This document shows, piece after piece, positions 1 to 7,163 of a DNA stretch of 64,000 nucleotides. Position 1 is the stretch's first letter. Each line of letters opens with the position of its first letter. A program made the position numbers and the translations under genes. This DNA comes from Phycisphaerae bacterium RAS1 (GTDB lineage Bacteria > Planctomycetota > Phycisphaerae > UBA1845 > Fen-1342), in NCBI GenBank assembly GCA_007859745.1, contig SMLU01000001.1:2728001-2792000 (forward strand), written 5' to 3'. Below the pieces are notes generated by a model. That model was given only the letters and a program-made list of their open reading frames with translations. It made no database searches and was not told the DNA's origin.

Positions 1-2297
1 CGCTTCGCATTCCGCGCGATCACGTCTCGCGCCTCCTTCAGACTGAGCCGCTGCTGACGCGCGTTGTGGCCCGCGTAGACTCGCCCCCGATTGTGCTGCC
101 GGCCGTCCGCCGCAACCCGTTCCTGGCGTACGACCCGCCGCCGCGGACGCGCTTCACGGCGGCGCTGCTGTGTGCGTCGCCCGCGGAGGCGCCGACGCCG
201 CTGAGCGGCACGCTGCGCGTCGGCGTCGAGGGCGAAGTCCGCCATCTCGCGGTCGGCGATACGGTCGAACTGACCGGACGGCTGTACCGCACCGTCGGTC
301 GGCGAAACCCGGGCGACATCGACTGGGCCCGATGGCAGTGGTTGCAGGGGATCGACGCCGGCTTGGCGATCGAGTCGCCGGCCGGTGTGCGTCGCATGTC
401 CGCAAGCGCGCCACCGCTGGCCGCCGCGAAGAGTCGGCTTCGATCGCTGGCGCGCAGCCTGCTGTTCGAATCGGAGGCGGCCGTCGAACCCGGCGACGCG
501 GAGCGACTGCTCGACACGATGATCCTCGGCCAACGATCCGCGGTGACCAAGCCGATCAACGATGCGTTTATCCGCACGGGGACGATTCACTTTCTGTCCG
601 TCAGCGGATTTCACGTTGGCGTGCTGGCGCTGATGACCTGGTGGACCGTTCGCCGCCTGCTGTGGCGCGGGGCGCGCTTCGCCGCCGCCGCGACGGCGCT
701 GGTGCTGCTGCTCTACTGCCTGATCGCCGAGCCCAACGCCGCCACCACGCGGGCCACGATCATGGGCCTTTTGGCGTGCGCCGCGATCTGGCTGCGCCGG
801 CCGTTGAGCACGCTGAACTGGCTGGCGCTATCGGCGTTCGTGATTCTCGCGCTCAGCCCGCGCGAGCTTCTCCGTCCCGGATTCCAGCTTTCGTTCGTTC
901 AGGTGTTCTTTCTGGTCACGCTCGTTCCGGCGGCGCTGGCTTGGCTCACGCGAAGCGCCGATCCTGAGCTGCCGCCTGAGGATGCACACACATGGCCGGC
1001 GTTTTTTCGGCGAAAAGCGGCCGCCGCGCTGCTCGGCCTTGCGCTGGTCAGCGTTCTGCTGTGGCTGTCGGCGCTGCCGCTGACGGTTTTTCACTTCGGC
1101 CAGTTCGCGCCGCTCTCGCCGATTCAGACCATCCTGCTTACGCCGCTCATAGTGGTCACCACCGTCCTGGGCTTCGTCTCCCTGGCGCTGGGGGCGCTTC
1201 CGTTGCTCGGCTCGCTGGCCACGGGCGCGCTGGCGACCATGACTGATCTGCTCCTGCGGGCCGTCGGCTTTCTGGCGAGCGTGCCCGGAACGCTCTGGAC
1301 GGCCGCCGCGCCGCCGGCGGCGCTGCTCGCGGCGAATTACCTGATTGCCGCGCTCGTGGCCGCGCTGGCGCGGACGGCGACGGTCAGCCTCGCCGACGCG
1401 CCGCCCGCTCTTGTCGTGCGCCGCCGCCGCGCCGGGCGTGGCTGCATAGCCGCGTCGCTGGCGCTGGTCGCGCTGTGGACCGGCTGGCTGGTCACCCCGG
1501 TGCGCCCTGCCCCGCCGGCGCACCCTACGGCCGCCGTCCTCTCTGTTGGAAACGGCAACGCGACGCTCCTGGTGACGCCGGATCGACGGGCATTCGTGAT
1601 CGACGTCGGCACGAACACCAATAGTGACGCGGGCGCGACCACGCTCGCCGGTCTGCGGGCGCTCGGCGCCGCACAATTCGAAGGTCTGCTGGTTTCGCAC
1701 GCGGACGCGGATCACTATTGCGGCGCCGCGACGCTGCTGGCCGGCATGCCGGCGCCGCTTTTCGACACGAGCTACTTCGAGCTCGCCGCCGGCTCGCAAA
1801 GCGCCGTGGCCTCGCTGCTCGGGCAGATCGCGCGGACGCCGCGGCGCGAACTTCGCGGCGGCGCGACACTCCGGCTCGGTGAGACCACGCTCGAAGTGCT
1901 CTGGCCGCCAACCGGCCTGGGACCCAATTGGGCCGACAACGACCTTTCGATTGTGGCGCGCTGGTCCGCCGCGGGATCAGCGCTGCTGGCGCCCGGAGAC
2001 ATCGGCGTCGCGGCGATGAGCGCCTTGCTGGACGACGCCGCCGTCCGCGGCAGGCTCCGGGCCGACGTTCTCCTCGCACCGCATCACGGTGCGGTCGTCG
2101 CGCGGACGGCGGATTTTCTCGAAGCGGTTGCCCCGCACACGATCATCATCTCCTCGCTGACGCCGCGCCCGCGCCTGGTCGAGCTGGTTCTCCGGACGCT
2201 CGGCGACCGCTGTCGGGTTCTGAACACGCACGATGTCGGCGCCGTGCTGATTCAGATGAGTCCAAGTGGCGCGATCGCCGCCACGCCGTTCGAATGA
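1..2297 (+). CDS. comEC: ComEC/Rec2-type DNA uptake channel, left-truncated
   Basis: This gene probably encodes the inner-membrane channel that carries single-stranded DNA into the cytoplasm during natural transformation. The frame is open from base 3 with no stop, so the GTG at 66 is only an internal codon and the real start lies before the window; 764 codons are visible. An N-terminal soluble part is followed by many membrane helices, with the family signature SVSGFHVGVLALM near visible residue 199. A C-terminal metallo-beta-lactamase-like domain carries LLVSHADADHYCGA near residue 565, a variant of HxHxDH. The length and domain order (OB-like region, Competence domain, MBL domain) match full ComEC proteins. 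It ends 327 bp before dnaN and need not be co-transcribed with it. No other competence gene is visible. Confidence 0.9.
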   Translation, partial: LRIPRDHVSRLLQTEPLLTRVVARVDSPPIVLPAVRRNPFLAYDPPPRTRFTAALLCASPAEAPTPLSGTLRVGVEGEVRHLAVGDTVELTGRLYRTVGRRNPGDIDWARWQWLQGIDAGLAIESPAGVRRMSASAPPLAAAKSRLRSLARSLLFESEAAVEPGDAERLLDTMILGQRSAVTKPINDAFIRTGTIHFLSVSGFHVGVLALMTWWTVRRLLWRGARFAAAATALVLLLYCLIAEPNAATTRATIMGLLACAAIWLRRPLSTLNWLALSAFVILALSPRELLRPGFQLSFVQVFFLVTLVPAALAWLTRSADPELPPEDAHTWPAFFRRKAAAALLGLALVSVLLWLSALPLTVFHFGQFAPLSPIQTILLTPLIVVTTVLGFVSLALGALPLLGSLATGALATMTDLLLRAVGFLASVPGTLWTAAAPPAALLAANYLIAALVAALARTATVSLADAPPALVVRRRRAGRGCIAASLALVALWTGWLVTPVRPAPPAHPTAAVLSVGNGNATLLVTPDRRAFVIDVGTNTNSDAGATTLAGLRALGAAQFEGLLVSHADADHYCGAATLLAGMPAPLFDTSYFELAAGSQSAVASLLGQIARTPRRELRGGATLRLGETTLEVLWPPTGLGPNWADNDLSIVARWSAAGSALLAPGDIGVAAMSALLDDAAVRGRLRADVLLAPHHGAVVARTADFLEAVAPHTIIISSLTPRPRLVELVLRTLGDRCRVLNTHDVGAVLIQMSPSGAIAATPFE

Positions 2298-2310
2298 GAG
2301 TCCGGACTCC

Positions 2311-2430
2311 GTCCGAACCCGCCGCGCCAAGCGGCGGGGTAAGGTGCGCACAGCGAACGGCGTCAATCCACGACGCGCCGCCGCGAACGCGCCCGGACGC
2401 CACCCCGCCGCTTGGCGCGGCGGGTTCGTA
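2311..2430. repeat. BIME-like palindromic element, copy A (subtype 2)
   Basis: The element is about 120 bp. The left arm is GTCCGAACCCGCCGCGCCAA plus GCGGCGGGG, and the right arm (2401-2429) is its near-exact reverse complement. Each arm can itself fold (CCCGCCGC, loop GCCAA, GCGGCGGG), so the unit looks like two head-to-head REP hairpins around a spacer of roughly 60 bp. It fills most of the 2298-2624 gap between comEC and dnaN. Its spacer resembles that of the copy at 62058-62175 and differs from the other copies. Past the element, a TATAAA at 2512-2517 is a possible -10 box for dnaN, but I see no convincing -35. Confidence 0.85.
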
Positions 2431-2624
2431 AAGAAAACCGCCCGCCCGGAGAATGGGCATGGCCCTGAGCGGCAGAACAGCACGCGGGGCTGGCGAAACG
2501 GGTGCAAATCGTATAAAAGTAGTGGTTACGCGACGCGCGAACTACTTCATGTTGTACGCTCCCGGATGACGCGAACGCATGTCGAACGGAACCGCGCTCG
2601 GTCAGTACACGCACAGGTGCCGCC

Positions 2625-3737
2625 ATGAAAATTCGTTTGCCCAGACAGGACTTTCAGGATGCCTTGTCGGCCATCGCCACGCTCACCGGCGGGCGAACCA
2701 CGCGGCCGATCTTGAGCTGCGTGAAGTTGAAGGCGTCCGGCGATCTGCTGGAGCTCGCCGCGACCGACGGCGAGGCGTCGCTACGGATCAACGTTCCGGC
2801 GCTCTCGAATGAAAAGAAGGGGCAGGCGGTTGTCGGCACCGACCGTCTTCTGGGCATCGTGCGGGAAATGAGCGACGTCGAGATTGCGCTCGACGCCGAC
2901 GATCGGCACTGTACCATCCGCGGCGCCGGCAGCGAGTTTCGCATTTTCGTCCAGAGCGCGGCCGACTTTCCGCCCGTGCCTGAGTTCACGGACGAAGCCG
3001 ACCTGGTGGTCGACGGCGTCGAGCTGCGCCGCATGATCAGCCTGACCATCTACGCCGCCGCCCGCGAAACCAGCCGCTTCGCCATCAACGGTGTGCTCTG
3101 GGAAAAGCAGGGCAAGAAGCTCTTCATGGTGGCGACGGACGGCCGGCGTCTGGCGCGCGCGGGCAGCGGCGTGCGCGAGTCGCGCGCCGGCGATTTTCAG
3201 GCGATCGTGCCGGCCAAGGCGCTGAGCGTCTTCGAGCGCGTCTTCGCGCCGCCGCGCGACGGTCGCGAGTGGAACATCGACGTGAAGGTCATGCCCAACC
3301 AGGTCCTGCTGCGCAGCGGCGATCGCGTGTTGGCGAGCAACCTGGTGGAGGGGCACTTCCCCAAGTACCAGGATGTCATCCCGCGCGAGACGGACAAGCG
3401 CGCGACGGTGGACCGCGTCGAGCTGCACGCGGCCATCCGCCAGGCGGCCCAGCTCACCACCGAGGAGTCGCGGGCGATCCGCCTGGCCTTCGATGGCGCG
3501 CGGCTCGAGATCACGGCTAACGCGCCGGAGCAGGGCGACGCGCGCGTCGACCTGCCGATCGAATTCACCGGCAGCGCCATGGAGATCGGCTTCAATCCAA
3601 ACTTCCTCAACGACGCGCTGCGCGTCCTGACGCTGCCCAAGGTCAATATCGAGATGACCGACAAGACCCGGCCGGGCATCATCTGCGGCGACGACCGCAA
3701 CGAGTTCCTGTACGTCATCATGCCCGTCTCGCTGTAG
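2625..3737 (+). CDS. dnaN: DNA polymerase III beta subunit (sliding clamp)
   Basis: This is the ring-shaped processivity clamp that tethers replicative and repair polymerases to DNA. The 370-residue length is normal for the family. The N-terminus (MKIRLPRQDFQDALSAIATL) is typical of domain 1, the middle carries FMVATDGRRLARA, and the C-terminus ends in the classic clamp tail (FLYVIMPVSL). The ATG at 2625 is chosen because it begins exactly at the family N-terminus, although no strong Shine-Dalgarno is visible. The DciA-like gene follows after 69 bp on the same strand. dnaA, recF and gyrB, often near dnaN in bacteria, are not in the window, and I saw no DnaA-box cluster upstream. Confidence 0.96.
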   Translation: MKIRLPRQDFQDALSAIATLTGGRTTRPILSCVKLKASGDLLELAATDGEASLRINVPALSNEKKGQAVVGTDRLLGIVREMSDVEIALDADDRHCTIRGAGSEFRIFVQSAADFPPVPEFTDEADLVVDGVELRRMISLTIYAAARETSRFAINGVLWEKQGKKLFMVATDGRRLARAGSGVRESRAGDFQAIVPAKALSVFERVFAPPRDGREWNIDVKVMPNQVLLRSGDRVLASNLVEGHFPKYQDVIPRETDKRATVDRVELHAAIRQAAQLTTEESRAIRLAFDGARLEITANAPEQGDARVDLPIEFTGSAMEIGFNPNFLNDALRVLTLPKVNIEMTDKTRPGIICGDDRNEFLYVIMPVSL

Positions 3738-3749
3738 CTTGGGCGCCGC

Positions 3750-3766
3750 GGGCGGTCTGTCCGCCC
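3750..3766. repeat. Short GC hairpin after dnaN
   Basis: GGGCGG, loop TCTGT, CCGCCC directly follows the dnaN stop. It has no T-tract, so it is not a clear terminator. It resembles the family of compact intergenic hairpins seen at 44620, 44689 and 52278. Confidence 0.5.
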
Positions 3767-3806
3767 GAGCGGCTGCAACGGCCGGCATCCCCGCGAGGTT
3801 CGCAAG

Positions 3807-4157
3807 ATGAACCGCGCTCAGTTCGAACGCTCCGTCAAGAACCGCCGCGTCTACGATCCGCACCCGCTCCTGTCGGAGAGCGCGGCGGCAAAGGTCGTCC
3901 GCGGCGCCGCGGCTCGACAGCGAAAGCTCGAAGCCGCCCGCGAGGCGTGGGCTGAGATCGCCGGCGGGCCCGCCCGCTGCGCCGCTGAGATCAGCGCGGT
4001 TGAGCCGGATCGCGTCATTGTGGAGGCCGGCGACCCGACGACGGCGTATGAGCTTCAGCGACGGCGAAAGGCGCTCGAAGCGGCACTGTCGCGCCGCCTG
4101 CCGGGCTTCACGCGCCTGCACATCATCGTGCGCGGAGCGAAGCGACCGCCGACGTAA
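3807..4157 (+). CDS. DUF721/DciA-like protein
   Basis: This 116-residue basic protein resembles the DUF721/DciA family. DciA proteins help load or operate the replicative helicase DnaB in bacteria that lack DnaC. The C-terminal half has the family pattern: an AW.EIAG helix, a strand around DRVIVEAG, the DPTTAYELQRRRKALEAAL helix and a final LHIIV strand. The linkage to dnaN supports a replication role, since DUF721 genes are often near dnaN or gyrB. The N-terminus is Arg/Lys-rich and probably disordered or DNA-binding. The last 35 bp overlap the end of the convergent nnrE gene. The family call rests on pattern and context; the helicase-loader role is inference. Confidence 0.65.
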   Translation: MNRAQFERSVKNRRVYDPHPLLSESAAAKVVRGAAARQRKLEAAREAWAEIAGGPARCAAEISAVEPDRVIVEAGDPTTAYELQRRRKALEAALSRRLPGFTRLHIIVRGAKRPPT

Positions 4158-4836
4158 CCTGCTCTGGCGTGACGCCGATATCCGCAATGAACACACGCCC
4201 GAGCACGCGGCGTGCGGCCGGCGCCGCGAACCCGAGCTTGGGCGCGGCGAGCGTGATCGTCGCATCGGCCCGGAAACAGCATTCGGCTGCTTCGCCGCTA
4301 TCGGCATCGAGGCCGCTCGGCAGATCGATCGCAACCCGCGCCGCGGCGGCGCGGTTGGCCATGGCGATCAGCTCAGCGACGACGCCGCGTGGCGGCCCGC
4401 CCGCCCCCGTGCCCAGCAGCGCGTCCACAATCAACCCGGCGGCTGCGATGGCCTGTCCGGCCGCCGCGAATTCCTCCGACGAGCTTGCGTACAGGATGCG
4501 GATGCCAAGCCGCTGCACGATTTCCAGATGCACCGCCGGGTCGCCTTTCAGCTTCTCCGGCGGCGCGGCCAGCAAGACCGTCACCGGGGCGCGCGCCGCG
4601 TCGAGCAATCGGGCCACGACCAGCCCGTCACCGCCGTTGTTTCCCGGACCGCAAAGCACCAGCGTGCCGCGCCGCGCCGCGTCCGCGAAGTGGGCGAGGA
4701 TGCAGCCGGCGGCGCCGGCGCCGGCGTTTTCCATGAGCAGGAGGCTCGGAATCTTGAGCGATTCGACGCCGAGGCGATCCAGCTCGCGAATCGCGGCGCA
4801 GCTCATCGGCGGTTCGTCAGTGACCTCGCGCCACAT
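4123..4836 (-). CDS. nnrE: NAD(P)H-hydrate epimerase (YjeF N-terminal domain)
   Basis: This enzyme interconverts the R and S forms of damaged NAD(P)H hydrate so that the repair dehydratase can restore the cofactor. Diagnostic motifs are LLLMENAGAG, the Rossmann-like GPGNNGGDGLVVAR, DALLGTG and AIDLPSGLDADSG. At 237 residues it is a stand-alone epimerase without the C-terminal dehydratase (NnrD) domain found in many bacterial fusions. I chose the ATG at 4836 (MWREVTDEPP); the longer frame to 4977 would run antisense-free into the neighbouring dockerin gene. Part of its 5' end, with the start codon lost, is repeated at 7099-7163, a scar of a tandem duplication. It converges with and overlaps the DciA-like gene by 35 bp. 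Confidence 0.9.
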   Translation of the reverse strand: MWREVTDEPPMSCAAIRELDRLGVESLKIPSLLLMENAGAGAAGCILAHFADAARRGTLVLCGPGNNGGDGLVVARLLDAARAPVTVLLAAPPEKLKGDPAVHLEIVQRLGIRILYASSSEEFAAAGQAIAAAGLIVDALLGTGAGGPPRGVVAELIAMANRAAAARVAIDLPSGLDADSGEAAECCFRADATITLAAPKLGFAAPAARRVLGRVFIADIGVTPEQVTSAVASLRAR

Positions 4837-7098
4837 GACGGCATCATACCGGCGTCGCATCGGCTGCGCCGGCGCGCGACCGTCACGGCGGACAATTGGG
4901 CGAGTTGGCGCACGACCCGTCCAGGACGGCCGCGACAAACGCGTTGATATCGAGAATGTTGACAACCCCGTTGCCATTGACGTCGTTCGAGCAGCAGTAC
5001 GAGCACGTCGGCGAACCGCTGTGCAGCGCGTTCCACTGGGCTTCTCCCAAGACCGCGGCGACGAAGAAGTTAATGTCGAGAACGTTCACGACACCGTCAC
5101 AGTTCGAGTCGCCGCAGACTGAGTCTGCGCAGGCCGTGCGGCATGTCAGTGTCGCGCGGTAGGCGTTTGCGCCGCAGGGCACGCCCGGCGGGACGCTCAA
5201 TGGGACGGCGGCATACGCGACATAAGCCCCCGGGGCGAGCACCACCTCGACGACGGCGGGTTCGAATGGACGGTCGGTGATGACGGAGGTCACGTTCGTG
5301 GCCGGGCAATTGCCGGCAGTCAGTTGAAGCAGATTCGCCTGCATGCGCGTGTTGCCGACGACTTCCCAGCGAACGCGCGTTGGCTGCGTCAGTTCAAAAC
5401 GATACCAGTCGGAGTCGCGCGGACCGAAGCCCGAGGGATTGGCGGATCGTCCACAGACGGTCTGCCCGCACGCGATCATCGAGAATACATTGGGCGTGCT
5501 GTTGCAGCCGCCGTTGAAGTGGTCCGTGCCGGGCGTGCAAACGGTCTCGCCTTCGATGGATGCGGCGCAGTTGTTCACGTCGGCACAGGTGCTGCCGCCA
5601 CCCTGGAAGAAGCCGCCGGCGGCCTGGCAGTTCTGCTGGCTGGTGACGGTGCAGGCCGCCGGACAGGCGCAGCAAGCGCCGTTGCAGAAGATGAACGCGT
5701 CGCCGCAGCGGGTGCCCTGGCCGTTGAACACGCCATTGGCGGCCGTGCAGGCCGGCTCGGTCAGGTTGGAACAGCTTTCGTCAGCCAGGCAGCAGGCGCC
5801 CAGGCAGTCGACGTTCGCGCACAGCGTGCCGTCGCCCTGGTAGATACCGCCGGCAGCGACGCAACCGGCCGCGTCCAGGCCATCCTGGCAGGTCGGAGCC
5901 AAGCAGCAGGCGCCGCTTGGGCATGGCTGGCAGGCAATCTCCGCGTGATAACGCCCGACGCACGGGACGCCGGAAAACGTGTCGTGCCCGGCCCACAGGT
6001 AGTAGCGCCCGGGCGGCAGGCAGGCGGACCCGACGGCCGGCTGGAACGCCGGGGCGATCGCGTCGGCGATCTCCGAGAGACCGGTGCACGGGTTGAGCGG
6101 GTCCGGACCGGGCGCAAAGATGAACACGCGCGTCGACGCGCTGCCGGTGACGCGCCAGGTCACTTGGCTCTCGACGCTTAGATCGAATGCGTACCAGTCC
6201 GTGTCGCGTCTGCCGCCCTCAGCCCAGTACTCGCCGCAGATGGTGTCGCCGCAGACGTATGGCGGCGGAAAGACCGGCGAGGGGTTGTTGCAGCCGTTGT
6301 TGAAATCATCCGGGTCATTGCAGAAGGATTCGCCCTCGTCCTGATCGCCGGGCTGGCACAGGGCGACGCAGGCGATCGCGCCGCACGTCGTATCGGGATG
6401 AAACAGGCCGCCCGAGGCAGCGCACGCGGCGCCTATGACGCCGTCCTGACAATCCGCCCCGTCCACGCTGCAGCACGCGGCGGGTTCGAAAACGGGGCAG
6501 GGGCACTCAACCTTGATTGTGTACAGGCCGGCGTCGGACGCCTGCCACGCGCCGACTTCAAGATAGTGCGTCGCACCGGGCGTCAGTCCGTCGGCGCAGA
6601 TGTCTGACAGGTAGCCGTTGCCGGTACCGCACGCATCGTCGCTGCAGGCGACCAGCGTCAGCCCGCCGCACGCGCCGGACCAGAGCGTCATGACCGTGTC
6701 GGCCGGAGTGCCGGTCGAATCGCAGGTCTGGATGCGCACGGTGGTTGAGCCGGCAGGCGGCACGAAGCTGTACCAGGCGCTGTTGGCGCCGCCTGCGCCG
6801 CCGTTACGGCAGGGGTGCGGCGGGTCGCCGGCCTGGTCAAAGGTACGCAAGTCGACGACGACGGTGTCGCCGCAGTTGATTGGAACCGCCAAGGTGCAGA
6901 GTTCGCCGGCGCCGCCGGTGATCGGCGAGCGAGCCGCCTCAGCGTCGGACGCGGTCGGCTTGGGCGAAGCAGCCACGAAAAGAGCTGAAAGTAGGCTGAG
7001 CGACGCACCGAACATGGAGTCCTCCGTAATAGACTGAACTATGCTTTCGGCCAGCGGCATCCCGGGACAGGCACGCCAAGTCGTGTGAATGCACTCTT
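4819..7098. repeat. Tandem duplication unit A (nnrE 5' end plus dockerin gene)
   Basis: This is the first copy of a large direct repeat. It starts at AGTGACCTCGCGCCAC inside the nnrE 5' region, spans the dockerin gene and ends in that gene's upstream region (...GTGAATGCACTCTT). The same order recurs at 7099-9950. At the junction, the upstream region of copy A passes directly into the nnrE-derived start of copy B. Confidence 0.8.
4883..7015 (-). CDS. Secreted Cys-rich multi-module protein with C-terminal dockerin repeats (copy A)
   Basis: This is a 710-residue exported protein of unknown role. The start at 7015 (MFGASLSLLS) follows a strong Shine-Dalgarno (ACGGAGG), and a signal peptide covers about residues 1-24. 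The body alternates beta-rich segments that look like pre-peptidase C-terminal/carbohydrate-binding folds (about 38-172, 217-365 and 480-640) with compact Cys-rich modules of the type GACCLADESC...GGIYQGDGTLC. The C-terminus (about 645-710) has two calcium-loop repeats, DSNCDGVVNVLDINFFV and DVNGNGVVNILDINAFV, as in type I dockerins. Very high Cys content suggests many disulfides outside the cytoplasm. It is a paralogue of the neighbouring 7164-9872 gene. No catalytic motif was recognised; surface adhesion or binding is inference. Confidence 0.85.
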   Translation of the reverse strand: MFGASLSLLSALFVAASPKPTASDAEAARSPITGGAGELCTLAVPINCGDTVVVDLRTFDQAGDPPHPCRNGGAGGANSAWYSFVPPAGSTTVRIQTCDSTGTPADTVMTLWSGACGGLTLVACSDDACGTGNGYLSDICADGLTPGATHYLEVGAWQASDAGLYTIKVECPCPVFEPAACCSVDGADCQDGVIGAACAASGGLFHPDTTCGAIACVALCQPGDQDEGESFCNDPDDFNNGCNNPSPVFPPPYVCGDTICGEYWAEGGRRDTDWYAFDLSVESQVTWRVTGSASTRVFIFAPGPDPLNPCTGLSEIADAIAPAFQPAVGSACLPPGRYYLWAGHDTFSGVPCVGRYHAEIACQPCPSGACCLAPTCQDGLDAAGCVAAGGIYQGDGTLCANVDCLGACCLADESCSNLTEPACTAANGVFNGQGTRCGDAFIFCNGACCACPAACTVTSQQNCQAAGGFFQGGGSTCADVNNCAASIEGETVCTPGTDHFNGGCNSTPNVFSMIACGQTVCGRSANPSGFGPRDSDWYRFELTQPTRVRWEVVGNTRMQANLLQLTAGNCPATNVTSVITDRPFEPAVVEVVLAPGAYVAYAAVPLSVPPGVPCGANAYRATLTCRTACADSVCGDSNCDGVVNVLDINFFVAAVLGEAQWNALHSGSPTCSYCCSNDVNGNGVVNILDINAFVAAVLDGSCANSPNCPP

Positions 7099-7163
7099 AG
7101 TGACCTCGCGCCACTTGACTTCATCATACCGGCGTCGCGTCGCCGACTGCGCCGGCGCGGCCG
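7099..7163 (-). pseudogene. Remnant of the nnrE 5' end at the duplication junction
   Basis: From AGTGACCTCGCGCCAC onward this stretch closely matches 4819-4882, which holds the start of nnrE and its leader. The base pattern that encodes the nnrE start (CAT on the plus strand at 4834-4836) is CTT here, so no start codon remains and the fragment continues straight into the upstream region of copy A. It marks where the tandem duplication joined. Confidence 0.75.

Noticed and set aside
66..68. GTG at 66 as start of comEC
   Set aside because: The frame is open to the window edge, so this is only an internal codon.
2781..4334. Long minus-strand open frame across dnaN and the DciA-like gene
   Set aside because: It is antisense to dnaN, which has clear family motifs, and its translation is Arg/Ala/His-rich with no domain.
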